A stretch of DNA of 64,000 nucleotides from Mycobacterium senriense (GCF_019668465.1 NZ_AP024828.1:4402001-4466000), one strand, 5' to 3'; counted from the stretch's first letter, positions 1 through 8,185 are shown. Notes: generated by a model not told the origin, from the letters alone. Program-made: numbers and translations.

Positions 1-2
1 CC

Positions 3-833
3 GATCTGCAGGCCCAGGTGTTGCACAGCACCTTGAGTCAGTTCCCGGTGATCGGCGACCAGCTGCACCACCCGCAGGGGCTCAGCGGTGGAGCGGTGGG
101 CGTGGTGGTGGGCCTGCTCGGCGCGCTGTACGGCGGTCTGGGCGTGGGACAGGCGCTGCAAAACGCAATGGACACGGTGTGGGCGGTGCCGAAGCACAAG
201 CGCCCCGACCCGATTCGATCCCGCGTGCGCAGCCTGATGCTGTTGTTGGTGCTCGGCTCTGCCGGCGTCGCGGCGACGGTATTGGCCGCGGTCGGCCATG
301 CCACCGGGGCACTTGGCGTCTTCAGCAAGATCGGCCTCGTACTTGCGGCGGTGGCGATCAACACACTGATCTGCCTGGTGGCCTTTCGCGTGACGACCGC
401 GCGGGCCCTGACCTACCGGCAGGTGTTACCGGGAGCGGTTGCAGCAGCGTTGATTTGGCAGATGCTGCAGTGGTTCGGGGCAGGCTACGTCGCACATACC
501 GTGAGAAGGGCCAGCGCCACCAACAGCGTGTTCGCTCTGGTGTTGGGGGCGCTGGCATTTCTGTTCCTGGCATCGGTGGCGCTGGTGATGTGCGCCGAGA
601 TCAATGTCGTCTTGGTGGAGCGGCTCTACCCGCGCGCGCTGCTCGGCGCATTCAGCGAGGACGCGGATCTGACGTCGGCGGATCGGCGGACCTATACGAA
701 CAAGGTCAAAGCCGAGCGGGTCAAAGCCTTCGAGCGGGTCCACGTGCATTTCGACGACGTCAAGCGCCTTCCCTCGAAAACCATTGGGCGCCTTGCGGTA
801 TTTCATGATTCTCGCCGCCCACGCACGCCATGA
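3..833 (+). CDS. YihY/BrkB-family inner-membrane protein, 5' truncated
   Basis: Integral membrane protein of the YihY/BrkB family (once misnamed ribonuclease BN); its transport or envelope role is not settled. The frame is open from the first complete codon at 3, so the N-terminus lies outside the window and the GTG at 18 is internal; 276 residues remain. Several hydrophobic helices are visible, including GVVVGLLGALYGGLGVGQAL, LMLLLVLGSAGVAATVLAAV and FALVLGALAFLFLASVALVM. The last ~70 residues are charged and probably cytoplasmic. It is followed after 57 bp by a co-directional enoyl-CoA hydratase with no obvious functional link. The family is clear; the activity is unknown. Confidence 0.8.
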   Translation, partial: DLQAQVLHSTLSQFPVIGDQLHHPQGLSGGAVGVVVGLLGALYGGLGVGQALQNAMDTVWAVPKHKRPDPIRSRVRSLMLLLVLGSAGVAATVLAAVGHATGALGVFSKIGLVLAAVAINTLICLVAFRVTTARALTYRQVLPGAVAAALIWQMLQWFGAGYVAHTVRRASATNSVFALVLGALAFLFLASVALVMCAEINVVLVERLYPRALLGAFSEDADLTSADRRTYTNKVKAERVKAFERVHVHFDDVKRLPSKTIGRLAVFHDSRRPRTP

Positions 834-890
834 GAACGGTTTGTTCCCGGCTTTTGGCGAGGCTGTAGGCCCGCGCAATAGTCTGCAGTC

Positions 891-1664
891 ATGAGTCTGG
901 TCACCTATGAGCTGCAAGACCACGTTGCCACCATCACCCTGAACCGCCCCGAGGCGCGCAACGCCATCAACGGCGCGCTGCGCCAGGACCTCAACGCCGC
1001 CTGGGATCGCTTCCGTGACGACCTGGACGCGTGGGTCGGGATCCTGACAGCCAACGGCAGCGTTTTCTGCGCGGGCGGCGACCTCAAGGACGGTGCAGGC
1101 TCGGTCGGCACCTTCGGCGGCACCTTCTGGGAGAAACCGACCATCAACTCCTTCGAGTCCGGCATGGAATTGTTCAAGCCGACCATCGCCGCCGTGCACG
1201 GCCCGTGCATCGGCTACGGCGTGACCGGCGTGTTGTTCTGCGACTTCGTCATCGCCAGCACCGAGGCGACGTTCTGCTTTCCCGAGGTGTCCATCGGCGT
1301 GCCCACCATCGTCGGAGCCATTCGGCTCCCGCACCGGGTGGGCTGGGCCAACGCGATGGAGCTGCTGCTGACCGGTAAACCCATGAGCGCCGAGCGGGCC
1401 AAGGAAATCGGTTTGGTCTGGAAGCTGGTCGAGCCCGAGCGGCTGCAGGCCGAGGCCCAGTCCTGGGCGCGCACCCTTACCGAGGCCGCGCCACTGGCCC
1501 AGCGGGCGACCAAGGAAGTGGCGTGGCGAACCGCCGACATGGGCTGGATCGAATCCGTGCGGTTCGGCGAGACCATGCGCAAGGTGGCGGGTGCGACCGA
1601 AGACGTCGCCGAGGGGCTGCGCGCCTGGGCCGAGAAGCGCAAACCGCAGTGGCGCGGCCGGTGA
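891..1664 (+). CDS. Enoyl-CoA hydratase/isomerase (crotonase) family protein
   Basis: Crotonase-fold enzyme of 257 residues, likely acting on CoA thioesters in fatty-acid or side-chain beta-oxidation in the cytoplasm. The N-terminus TITLNRPEARNAIN is the usual crotonase strand/helix opening. CAGGDLKDG (about residues 60-70) and the glycines around CIGYGVTG form the two halves of the oxyanion hole; FCFPEVSIGVP is the next conserved loop. A glutamate lies near the second active-site loop, but hydratase and isomerase activities cannot be separated by eye. No strong Shine-Dalgarno precedes the ATG, so initiation may be leaderless. Length is typical of the family. Confidence 0.88.
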   Translation: MSLVTYELQDHVATITLNRPEARNAINGALRQDLNAAWDRFRDDLDAWVGILTANGSVFCAGGDLKDGAGSVGTFGGTFWEKPTINSFESGMELFKPTIAAVHGPCIGYGVTGVLFCDFVIASTEATFCFPEVSIGVPTIVGAIRLPHRVGWANAMELLLTGKPMSAERAKEIGLVWKLVEPERLQAEAQSWARTLTEAAPLAQRATKEVAWRTADMGWIESVRFGETMRKVAGATEDVAEGLRAWAEKRKPQWRGR

Positions 1665-1698
1665 CGGCCGGTGCGGGCGGCGTCGCGACGGCGGCGCC

Positions 1699-2058
1699 GT
1701 GGCTTTGACGAGCCGGGCGGGTGAGCGATTGCGTGCCGAACTAAGTCGTGTGCTCGACGGCGGGGGCCGTGGGGCCGACCACGCCGAGACCGCCCTCGGC
1801 GACGGACCGATCAGGCAGCGGCTCGAAGCGTCGATCCGGGCGCTGGTCATGCATCGTGGCCCACGGAGCAGCATCTGCCCGTCGGACGCCGCCCGCGCGG
1901 TCGGCGGCGACGGTTGGCGCGAGCTGATGGACGACGCCCGGGCGGCGGCGCGGCGGCTCGCCAGGTCGGGCGACGTGGAGATCACGCAGCGCGGCGAGGT
2001 CGTCGACCCCGACGACGACTGGGGCGGCCCGATTCGCATCCGAACCACCGGGTCGTAG
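1699..2058 (+). CDS. DUF3253 domain protein
   Basis: Small (119 aa) cytoplasmic protein matching the DUF3253 pattern: a helix (LEASIRALVMHRGP), then SSICPSDAARAVGG, then DGWRELMDDARAAARRLA, ending in EITQRGEVVDPDD and GPIRIRTTGS. This arrangement looks like a winged-helix fold, so DNA binding is possible but unproven. The frame stays open upstream into the preceding gene; I chose the GTG at 1699 because the domain starts just after it and the earlier part reads as arginine/glycine-rich shadow sequence. It follows the enoyl-CoA hydratase closely and may be co-transcribed. Function unknown. Confidence 0.7.
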   Translation: MALTSRAGERLRAELSRVLDGGGRGADHAETALGDGPIRQRLEASIRALVMHRGPRSSICPSDAARAVGGDGWRELMDDARAAARRLARSGDVEITQRGEVVDPDDDWGGPIRIRTTGS

Positions 2059-2165
2059 GCATTGGCGTTGCGCTGCAACGTCATTCGTCCGCTCGAGCGC
2101 CTGCTCCCCGTCCTGGCGTCAACCGCCGGCACGTCCATGACCGACGATATGACAGGATTTCTCCC

Positions 2166-2828
2166 ATGAGTGCACGCAGATTAGCTCGCTGGGTTGGTAT
2201 CGCGGTTGTGACGACGTGGGCGCTGGTGAGTGCACCCGTCGGAACGCCCACCGCCGTCGCCGATGGCTGCTCGGACGTATCGGTGGTTTTCGCCCGGGGT
2301 ACCCACCAAGAGCCCGGTCTGGGCAACATCGGTCAGGCGTTCGTCGACTCGCTCACGTCGCAGCTCGGCGGTAAATCCGTCGACGTCTACGCGGTCAACT
2401 ATCCCGCCAACGACGACTACCACAACAGCGCAAACGCCGGATCCAACGACGCCAGCGCACACATCCAGGACGTCGTCGCCAGCTGCCCGAACTCGAAGAT
2501 CGTGCTCGGCGGCTACTCCCAGGGCTCGACGGTGATCGACCTGGCCACCAACGCGATGCCACCCTCGGTGGCCAACCACGTCGCGGCCGTCGCGCTCTTC
2601 GGCGAGCCCACCAGTCAGTTCTCCACCATGCTGTGGGGCGGCCAGCCGCTACCGACGATCAACCCGGCATATGGCTCCAAGGTCACCAGCATTTGCGCGC
2701 CCGACGATCCGATCTGCTCGGGCGGCGGCAACATCATGGCGCACGTTTCCTACATCGATGCCGGGATGACCGCCCAGGCCGCGACGTTTGCGGCCAACAA
2801 GATCAACCAGGGTGCCCCGAGCGTCTGA
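2166..2828 (+). CDS. Secreted cutinase-family serine esterase
   Basis: Culp-type esterase/lipase of 220 residues, exported to the envelope or medium, expected to hydrolyse short- to medium-chain esters or host and cell-wall lipids. An N-terminal signal peptide (RRLARWVGIAVVTTWALV, ending near TAVADG) leads into the cutinase core VVFARGTHQEPGLG. The nucleophile is the serine of GGYSQG, with the aspartate in CAPDDPIC and a histidine in MAHVSYIDAG completing the triad; paired cysteines are conserved. The ATG at 2166 was chosen because the signal peptide begins there, although the frame extends further upstream. The gene is convergent, with only 6 bp of spacing, with the coiled-coil gene on the other strand. 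A second cutinase lies at 25 kb. Confidence 0.9.
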   Translation: MSARRLARWVGIAVVTTWALVSAPVGTPTAVADGCSDVSVVFARGTHQEPGLGNIGQAFVDSLTSQLGGKSVDVYAVNYPANDDYHNSANAGSNDASAHIQDVVASCPNSKIVLGGYSQGSTVIDLATNAMPPSVANHVAAVALFGEPTSQFSTMLWGGQPLPTINPAYGSKVTSICAPDDPICSGGGNIMAHVSYIDAGMTAQAATFAANKINQGAPSV

Positions 2829-2834
2829 CACCCG

Positions 2835-3509
2835 TCAGTCGTTAGCCCGCTCCTCCTGGCGTTGCCGCTTCTCGGCGGCTGCCAGCTGCGCCACCCGATC
2901 CGCCTCGGCGCGCTTCTCGACGGCCTCGCCGAGCTTGTCCTCGGCCTCATCGACTTTGGCCGCGGAAGCCTTGGCCGCGGCCTTCTCGGCGGCCCGAGTC
3001 CTGTCTTCCACCTGGCGCTTGGCCGATTCGACCGTCTGCTTGCGCTGGGAGGCGGTCTCGTCGGCGCGCCGCTTGGCCGCGGCGCTCTGTTGTTGCGCCG
3101 ACTGCGCCGCCTCGCGTTTGCGCTGCTCGGCGCCGATTCGGGCCTCTTTGACTTGCTGCTGGGTGGCTTTGTGCGCTTCCTCGCGCTCCTGGATCGCCTC
3201 GTCGCGGGCGCTCTTGAGCTTGGCGTCGGCCTGTGCCTTGCGGACCGCGGCTTGGCCGTCCAGCTGAGCCGCGCGGCCCAGCGTGTCGCTGCGTTCGACC
3301 AGGGCGGCTCCCCGCTCGGCGAGCGTCGCGTCGCCGAGCACAGTTCCGACGGTGCTGTCGAGCTTGCCCAGCGAGCGCTCGTATAGCAGTCGCGCCGGCG
3401 CCTCGGTGGGGATGCGGTTGACCACCTGGTCCTCGATCAGCTGCAACGGGAATCGGGCGAGTTGGTAGTGAAACCGCAGGACTGCCAGCGGGACTTCGGA
3501 AATTTTCAT
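2835..3509 (-). CDS. Ala/Glu/Gln-rich coiled-coil protein
   Basis: Protein of 224 residues. The first ~80 are globular (KISEVPLAVLRFHYQLARFP, then RIPTEAPARLLYERSLGKLD), a pattern seen in mycobacterial proteins sometimes mislabelled IF2-family. The remainder is one long charged coiled coil rich in Ala, Lys, Glu, Arg and Gln. AGGAGAAG precedes the ATG at 3509 at good spacing; an upstream TTG at 3512 is the alternative start. It lies 26 bp downstream of a CsbD-domain coiled-coil gene on the same strand, so the two probably form an operon and may act together as stress-related or scaffold proteins (inference). No catalytic motif is visible. Confidence 0.72.
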   Translation of the reverse strand: MKISEVPLAVLRFHYQLARFPLQLIEDQVVNRIPTEAPARLLYERSLGKLDSTVGTVLGDATLAERGAALVERSDTLGRAAQLDGQAAVRKAQADAKLKSARDEAIQEREEAHKATQQQVKEARIGAEQRKREAAQSAQQQSAAAKRRADETASQRKQTVESAKRQVEDRTRAAEKAAAKASAAKVDEAEDKLGEAVEKRAEADRVAQLAAAEKRQRQEERAND

Positions 3510-3535
3510 CAACTTCTCCTGGGTGAGGCCCGCCG

Positions 3536-4096
3536 TCAGGGCAGGTCGGCTTGGTCGGTCACGTTCTGGGCCTGCCGCCGCAGCCGGTCGGCCTCTGATT
3601 CTTCGTTGCGGGCCACCTGAACCGAGCTCTGGTGCTCGGCGACGGCATCGACAATCTCCTCGGACGCCTCGCGGATCTCCGCGCGTTCTTCGGCCTTCGC
3701 GAGGTGGATGTCGCGCTGGGCGTCCATCTCGGCCTGGGTCTTCTCGGCGGTCGCCTGCTGATGCGCCGCCCGGTCGGCCGCACGCTTCTGGGCGGCCTCC
3801 TGGGCCTCGATCGAATCCTCGGCGGCCACGGCCTGAGCGTTCGCCGCCAGGCGGTGTTGGGCGCCTTCGGCCCTGGCTTCGGCAGCCTCTTCCTGGGCCT
3901 GTTTGGCCTGGGCTTCGGCCACGGCCTCGGTCGCATTCGCTTCTTTGCGTTCATGCGCCTGGGTCTGCTCGAGCTGCCCCTCGGCGGTCAGCGATTCGTT
4001 GCCCGTGACTGCGCCGACGACCTCTTTGGCTTTGCCCTTGACCGAGTCGATCAGGCCCCTACGCGCTTCATCGGCCTTGTTCTGCTCACTCATCAT
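3536..4096 (-). CDS. CsbD-like stress protein with long coiled-coil tail
   Basis: A CsbD-like domain (RRGLIDSVKGKAKEVVGAVT, then NESLTAEGQLEQ, about residues 9-45) is followed by ~140 residues of Ala/Glu/Gln-rich coiled coil. Stand-alone CsbD proteins are short general-stress proteins of ~60-70 residues, so the tail is an extension. GGGAGA abuts tandem ATGs at 4096 and 4093; either could be used. The frame continues open to 4177, but the extra residues look non-coding. It is first in an operon-like pair with the coiled-coil gene at 2835-3509. Role inferred only from the CsbD domain: envelope or general stress response. Confidence 0.72.
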   Translation of the reverse strand: MMSEQNKADEARRGLIDSVKGKAKEVVGAVTGNESLTAEGQLEQTQAHERKEANATEAVAEAQAKQAQEEAAEARAEGAQHRLAANAQAVAAEDSIEAQEAAQKRAADRAAHQQATAEKTQAEMDAQRDIHLAKAEERAEIREASEEIVDAVAEHQSSVQVARNEESEADRLRRQAQNVTDQADLP

Positions 4097-4307
4097 TCTC
4101 CCTTGAGGCGTTTGGCCAAAACGTTCGTTCGTGTCAGGTGTGTAATTCCACGAACTGGGCCGATCAAACACGGACATTCAACGCGTCACGGGGCGCCGCA
4201 CCCGAAAATCGTGCTAATAGATTCGAATTGACCAGCAACACAACATGTTTTGCGGTCACGGCTCCGTGTAGTGCGCGAACGGGTCATATGGCGATACCCT
4301 GGCCGGC

Positions 4308-4856
4308 ATGGCCATCGAGTCCACCATGCTCGCCCTCGGTACCGTCGCCCCGGCCTTCACGCTGCCCGAGCCGGCCACCGGCCGCATGCTCAGTCGCGAC
4401 GATCTGACGGGCCCCGCCCTGGTCGTCACCTTCATCTGCAATCACTGCCCGTATGTGAAGCACGTCGCCGACGGGCTCGCCGCGCTCGGTCGTGACCTCG
4501 CCGGGCAAGGCGTTGCGATGGTGGGCATTTCGAGCAATGACGTGGGCACCTACCCGCAGGACGGCCCCGATCAGATGGTCGCGGAGGCCCGCAGCCACGG
4601 CTGGACGTTCCCGTACCTCTACGACGAAACCCAAGAGGTCGCCCGCGCTTACTCGGCCGCCTGCACACCCGACAACTTCGTGTTCGACGGCGAACGCCGG
4701 CTGGTCTACCGCGGCCAGCTCGACGACTCCCGGCCCAAAAACGGCCGGCCGGTCACGGCCGCGGACGTCCGCGCCGCGGTCGACGCGGTATTGGCCGGGC
4801 AACCGGTGAATCCCGAACAGCGCCCGTCCATCGGGTGCGGCATCAAGTGGCGCTGA
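4308..4856 (+). CDS. Thioredoxin-fold peroxiredoxin-like protein
   Basis: Redoxin of the AhpC/TSA 'PRX-like' group, 182 residues. The N-terminal APAFTLPEPATGR is the usual start of the fold. The redox site is VTFICNHCPYVKHV, which contains a CxxC (C-N-H-C) where thioredoxins carry CGPC, followed by MVGISSNDV and the cis-proline region AACTPDNFVFD. It probably reduces peroxides or disulfides in the cytoplasm, since no signal peptide is visible. It is monocistronic: a 211-bp gap precedes it on the divergent CsbD side, and the alcohol dehydrogenase follows after 59 bp. The partner reductant is unknown. Confidence 0.82.
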   Translation: MAIESTMLALGTVAPAFTLPEPATGRMLSRDDLTGPALVVTFICNHCPYVKHVADGLAALGRDLAGQGVAMVGISSNDVGTYPQDGPDQMVAEARSHGWTFPYLYDETQEVARAYSAACTPDNFVFDGERRLVYRGQLDDSRPKNGRPVTAADVRAAVDAVLAGQPVNPEQRPSIGCGIKWR

Positions 4857-4915
4857 GGCGCGGTTGAAAACATCGACTCGGTAGCTGGGCTCCACTACCG
4901 CGAGAGGGAGGCGTT

Positions 4916-5932
4916 ATGCGCGGAGCTGTCATCTACGGCGCAGGCGATGTCCGATTCGAAGACCTGCCGGAACCCGAGATCGTCGCCCCCACCGATGCGA
5001 TCATCCGCACCACCGCGACGTGCGTGTGCGGCTCGGATCTTTGGGACTACCGCGGCATCAACCCCGTTCCCGAGCCCAAGCCGTTCGGTCACGAGTACTG
5101 CGGCGTCGTCGAAGCCGTCGGCAGCGACGTCACCTCGGTCAAGCCCGGCCAGTTCGTCATCGGATCTTTCTACGCCTCCGACGGCACCTGTCCGAATTGC
5201 CGCAACGGAGTCCAGAGTTCGTGCGTAAACCGCGTGCTGATGGGCGGTTGCCAAGCGGAGTCCGTGCGCATCCCCTGGGCTGACGGCAGTCTCGTGGCAC
5301 TGCCCGACCAGCCCGACGGGGAATTGATCCCGGACTTACTGACCCTCTCGGACGTGATGGGCACCGGGTGGTTTGCCACCGAAGCGGCCAACGTCGTCGC
5401 CGGCATGACGGTCGCCGTGGTGGGTGACGGAGCGGTGGGGTTGTGCGCGGTGCTGGCCGCCCGCGAAAAAGGCGCCGAGCGGATCATCGCGATGAGCCGG
5501 CACGAGCCGCGGCAGAAGCTGGCCCGTGAATTCGGCGCCACCGACATCGTCACCGAACGCGGCGACGACGGAGTGGCGGTCATCAAGGAGATGACCGAAG
5601 GCGTCGGTGCCGACGCGGTGCTGGAATGCGTGGGCACCGGCCAGGCCATGCAACAAGCCATCCAGTCCGCTCGCCCGGGCGCCTTTGTCGGGTTCGTCGG
5701 TGTCCCCCACGATGTCGCCATCACCGGCGAGCAACTCTTCAGCACCCAGGTCGGGCTGCGCGGCGGACCCGCCCCCGTCCGGCACTTCCTGCCCTCGCTG
5801 ATCGACTCGGTGCTCGACGGAAAAATCAACCCCGGCAAGGTATTTGACCTGCGCCTGCCTCTTGAGCAGGTCGCCGACGCCTATCGGGCCATGGATGAGC
5901 GCCGCGCCATCAAGGCCTTCCTGCAGCCGTAG
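4916..5932 (+). CDS. Zinc-dependent medium-chain alcohol dehydrogenase
   Basis: MDR-superfamily NAD(P)-dependent dehydrogenase of 338 residues. Catalytic-zinc ligands are visible in CVCGSDLWDYRG and GHEYCGVVEAVG; the structural-zinc lobe is GTCPNCRNGVQSSCVNRV. The Rossmann nucleotide site is VAVVGDGAVGLCAVLAA, with DAVLECVGTG downstream. It oxidises an alcohol or reduces an aldehyde/ketone; the substrate cannot be read. GAGAGGGAGG sits 6-8 bp before the ATG, a strong Shine-Dalgarno. The gene stands alone between the redoxin and a small conserved gene. Such proteins are sometimes mis-annotated in mycobacteria as IMP dehydrogenase; nothing here supports that. Confidence 0.88.
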   Translation: MRGAVIYGAGDVRFEDLPEPEIVAPTDAIIRTTATCVCGSDLWDYRGINPVPEPKPFGHEYCGVVEAVGSDVTSVKPGQFVIGSFYASDGTCPNCRNGVQSSCVNRVLMGGCQAESVRIPWADGSLVALPDQPDGELIPDLLTLSDVMGTGWFATEAANVVAGMTVAVVGDGAVGLCAVLAAREKGAERIIAMSRHEPRQKLAREFGATDIVTERGDDGVAVIKEMTEGVGADAVLECVGTGQAMQQAIQSARPGAFVGFVGVPHDVAITGEQLFSTQVGLRGGPAPVRHFLPSLIDSVLDGKINPGKVFDLRLPLEQVADAYRAMDERRAIKAFLQP

Positions 5933-5997
5933 GTGAGGTCGGTCACTGCTCCGGCCGACCGGACGCCCATCGCGCCTTTTCGGCTAACGTCGACCGT

Positions 5998-6252
5998 ATG
6001 TCCAAAGTCTCCGGCAACGACCTGATCGACGACGTCACCCCTGGCGACATCATCGCGGTGGACCGCGGCTCGGGCGAACAGCCCTACAAAGTCGTCTTCA
6101 AGGACACCAGCGACGCGGGGTACCTCGTCACATTCGAGACCGACGGCGGTGAGACCTTTCAGCTCGATCTGGCGGCCGGCACCCGGGTGAAACGGTCCCT
6201 CGGGGCGAAGTGGGAATCCGCACAGAGCCCGACCCCCAACTCGGAGAACTGA
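5998..6252 (+). CDS. Small conserved hypothetical protein (84 aa)
   Basis: Compact acidic protein without signal peptide or membrane helix. The sequence reads as a small beta-rich domain: LIDDVTPGDIIAVDRG, then PYKVVFKDTSDAGYLVTFE, then FQLDLAAGTRVKRSL, with a polar tail. The pattern of alternating strands with T/SPGDxI and GETFxLxLxxGT resembles small barrel domains of the SH3 or Tudor type, but I do not recognise a named family. Codon use agrees with neighbours, with GC-rich third positions throughout, so it is very likely a real gene. It is transcribed in the same direction as the alcohol dehydrogenase, 65 bp downstream. Function unknown. Confidence 0.62.
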   Translation: MSKVSGNDLIDDVTPGDIIAVDRGSGEQPYKVVFKDTSDAGYLVTFETDGGETFQLDLAAGTRVKRSLGAKWESAQSPTPNSEN

Positions 6253-6447
6253 GGCCCGCCGGTCAGCACAGGCCCACGCCGAACATGTTGGCGGACAGTA
6301 CTTTCGATGACTGACGTCCGCATCGTCACCGACGCATCGCGGAGGGCCGGGCGCTGACGCCGGGGGGCGTCGGCAATCTCCTCCGGCACGGGCCGTTTGG
6401 GTGGCGCCTGGGCGGGTACCGCCATGCCCCGACGGACGGAGCACGCG

Positions 6448-6549
6448 ATGAGACCTGTTCACGAGCCAAAAGAACACTTGCTTCTGGGTGGTGACATGGC
6501 CGAACGCCTGCGGCGCCGCCCACCACGACGGGGCCGGTGTCACCCATGA
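6448..6549 (+). CDS. Candidate 33-aa upstream ORF
   Basis: A short ATG-initiated frame whose TGA overlaps the ATG of the following DUF6480-type gene (ATGA). The coupling suggests possible translational linkage, but the peptide (starting MRPVHEPKEHLLLGG, ending in an Arg/Pro-rich tail) matches nothing I know and there is no good Shine-Dalgarno. The rest of 6253-6545 shows no other convincing gene. It could simply be leader sequence. Confidence 0.2.
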   Translation: MRPVHEPKEHLLLGGDMAERLRRRPPRRGRCHP

Positions 6550-6793
6550 CCGCGCAACCCCCCGATCCTGACCCGACGCAAATACCCGGGCTGGAGCCAG
6601 GAGGAGGTGCCGCCCCGGGCACCACCCCCCCGGCCGCGCCCCAAACCTCCGGGGTGTCCGAGCCGCAACCGCCGAACACCCGGCGATTCCCCCCAGCTCC
6701 GTGCTCGCCGTGGTCGCCGTCTGTATCTTCGTCGTCGCGTTCATCGCGGTGGCGGTGCTGATGGTGATGAAGATGGTCGGGGCGACGGGCTAG
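6546..6793 (+). pseudogene. DUF6480-like single-pass membrane protein, frameshifted
   Basis: The N-terminal half reads MTAQPPDPDPTQIPGLEPGG and on through a proline-rich stretch to TRRF. The frame then degenerates at a run of six C residues (about 6686-6694). Shifting by one base restores a transmembrane helix, VLAVVAVCIFVVAFIAVAVL, then MVMKMVGATG and a TAG at 6791. One extra C in the run would give an uninterrupted ~82-residue protein with the layout of DUF6480: short Pro-rich N-terminus plus C-terminal helix. The lesion is a typical homopolymer indel, so either a recent pseudogene or a sequence error. Function of the family is unknown. Confidence 0.6.
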
Positions 6794-6857
6794 CATGCCG
6801 AATCCGTCCACGACACGTCTTGATTACGTCGCCTCGGTAGCGGGCATAGCCACATGC

Positions 6858-7076
6858 ATGGCCGACGATGCCGCGCAGGCGCCACAGGAGAATCCGGAAA
6901 AGGACCAATCGCAGTGGGTGACCGGCGACGAACCCATGACCGGGCCGCAGCGCAGCTACTTGAACACGCTGGCACACGAAGCGGGCGAAGAGATCCCGGA
7001 CAACCTCACCAAGGCCCAGGCCTCCAGCCTCTTCGACCAGCTGCAACAGCGAACCGGGCGGGGCGCTGGCTCATGA
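6858..7076 (+). CDS. DUF3072 domain protein
   Basis: Small protein of 72 residues with the DUF3072 signature: DEPMTGPQRSYLNTLAHEAG followed by EEIPDNLTKAQASSLFDQLQ. The domain resembles a short SAP-like or helical module found in actinobacterial and bacteroidete proteins; its function is unknown. The frame is open from an ATG at 6795, just after the previous gene's stop, which would add 21 residues of unconvincing sequence, so the ATG at 6858 is preferred. Its TGA overlaps the ATG of the following gene (ATGA), implying translational coupling. Confidence 0.65.
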   Translation: MADDAAQAPQENPEKDQSQWVTGDEPMTGPQRSYLNTLAHEAGEEIPDNLTKAQASSLFDQLQQRTGRGAGS

Positions 7077-7324
7077 CCATCGATGCCGAGCACGTGCGAC
7101 GGCTACTCGCCAGCCCGGACGCGGACGCAACCCTGGTGGTGATCGAGGGCCGTGCCGCGGTCGTCGCGCCTGCTGATCTGGACTCGGCCGAATTCCGAGG
7201 TGCCCTGCAGGTTACGACGCGCCAGGAATTGGTGCAGCGAGTCGGACACGCGGAGTTATCCGACCGCGAGGTGACCGAGCAGGCCGAGGAACTCGACACG
7301 GCGCTGCGCAACCTGGGCGGCTGA
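7073..7324 (+). CDS. Small conserved hypothetical protein coupled to DUF3072 gene
   Basis: 83-residue acidic protein, MTIDAEHVRRLLASPDADAT, then LVVIEGRAAVVAPADLDSAE and a helical C-terminus (QELVQRVGHAELSDREVTEQ). The sequence suggests a short beta hairpin plus two helices. There are no cysteines, membrane helices or signal. It begins within the stop of the DUF3072 gene (ATGA overlap), so the two are almost certainly translated together, and their products may interact (inference). I do not recognise the family. It ends 18 bp before the convergent MOSC gene. Confidence 0.6.
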   Translation: MTIDAEHVRRLLASPDADATLVVIEGRAAVVAPADLDSAEFRGALQVTTRQELVQRVGHAELSDREVTEQAEELDTALRNLGG

Positions 7325-7342
7325 CGCGTTGCTGCGCAGCCG

Positions 7343-8185
7343 CTACGGTCCGATGGTGACGCGGTCACCGACGCGGACAACGCCCTGGGCCACCACCGCC
7401 AGGTAGGCGCCCGCACATGGCTGCGCGCCGTGACCGCCTGTATTCAAACGGTTTTCGGCCGCGGGTACCCGAAGCGCCTGTGGCGCTCGTGGCAACGGCC
7501 CGTGCTCGAGCGTGGGGACCACGCAGCGCGATGTGGCCGTCAGGACGCGCAGTCGTGCCTCTCCGATGGCGATTTCACTGCCCACCCAGTCGTTTTCGGC
7601 ATAGGGCCGATAGTCGGGCGGCGTCGCGATCACCAGATTCGGGCGGTAGCGCAACGCCTCCACGCCGATGTGCCCGAGGGTAGCCGTCGTGATCGCATGC
7701 AACGGGGCTTCGTCGGTGAACGACTCGCCCGGGGTGGCCGCGGCGATCCGCAGGATGCGGCCGTCGACCTCGGCGTCGAGACCGAGTTCCAGCAATTGCT
7801 CCGGATCGGGGCGCACCAGTGTCGCGCCGTCGGGGCGTTGGGTGACCAACCGGACCCGCCGGCCGGTCAGCCGCGAGATCAGCTCGTCGACGCCCGGATC
7901 GTCGGCGGCCACATCGGTCCCGTCGGGCAGGCTGATGCGCACGCCCTGTGCATCGGCATGTGCGGTGCACGTCAACAGGTCACGCCACAGCCGCGGATTC
8001 TTGGCGCTGGCCACGTGCCCGGTCTCGCCGTCGAGGAGCGCCAGCCGCCGGTCGCCCTCGGCGCCGCGCTCGTCGACCAGCAAGCGATCTACGGCTTCGC
8101 CGAGCATCGACTTCACCGGATAGCGAAGCAACGCCTGCACCCGCATCCCGGCGAAGTCGGAGGCTTGGGCGGTCGAGTTGTCCAT
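7343..8185 (-). CDS. MOSC domain protein (molybdenum-cofactor sulfurase-like)
   Basis: 280 residues with the two-part MOSC layout: an N-terminal beta-barrel (MRVQALLRYPVKSMLGEAVD, then RGAEGDRRLALLD) and the C-terminal MOSC core (PNLVIATPPDYRPYAENDWV, then RLRVLTATSRCVVPT). HGAQPCAGAYLAVV near the end carries the conserved cysteine. Relatives transfer sulfur or belong to molybdenum-containing amidoxime-reducing systems that bind Moco; which applies here is not visible. A GTG at 8188 or the ATG at 8185 could start it. It lies between convergent small genes and an upstream secreted C39-like gene on the same strand, with no Moco genes nearby. Confidence 0.85.
   Translation of the reverse strand: MDNSTAQASDFAGMRVQALLRYPVKSMLGEAVDRLLVDERGAEGDRRLALLDGETGHVASAKNPRLWRDLLTCTAHADAQGVRISLPDGTDVAADDPGVDELISRLTGRRVRLVTQRPDGATLVRPDPEQLLELGLDAEVDGRILRIAAATPGESFTDEAPLHAITTATLGHIGVEALRYRPNLVIATPPDYRPYAENDWVGSEIAIGEARLRVLTATSRCVVPTLEHGPLPRAPQALRVPAAENRLNTGGHGAQPCAGAYLAVVAQGVVRVGDRVTIGP

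Noticed and set aside
426..2138. 570-codon antisense frame across the BrkB, enoyl-CoA hydratase and DUF3253 genes
   Set aside because: It spans three good genes on the other strand and has no domain or start signal; it is a by-product of high GC at third positions.
4916..5932. Possible IMP dehydrogenase
   Set aside because: Proteins like this are sometimes so labelled, but zinc sites and the Rossmann motif show a medium-chain alcohol dehydrogenase.
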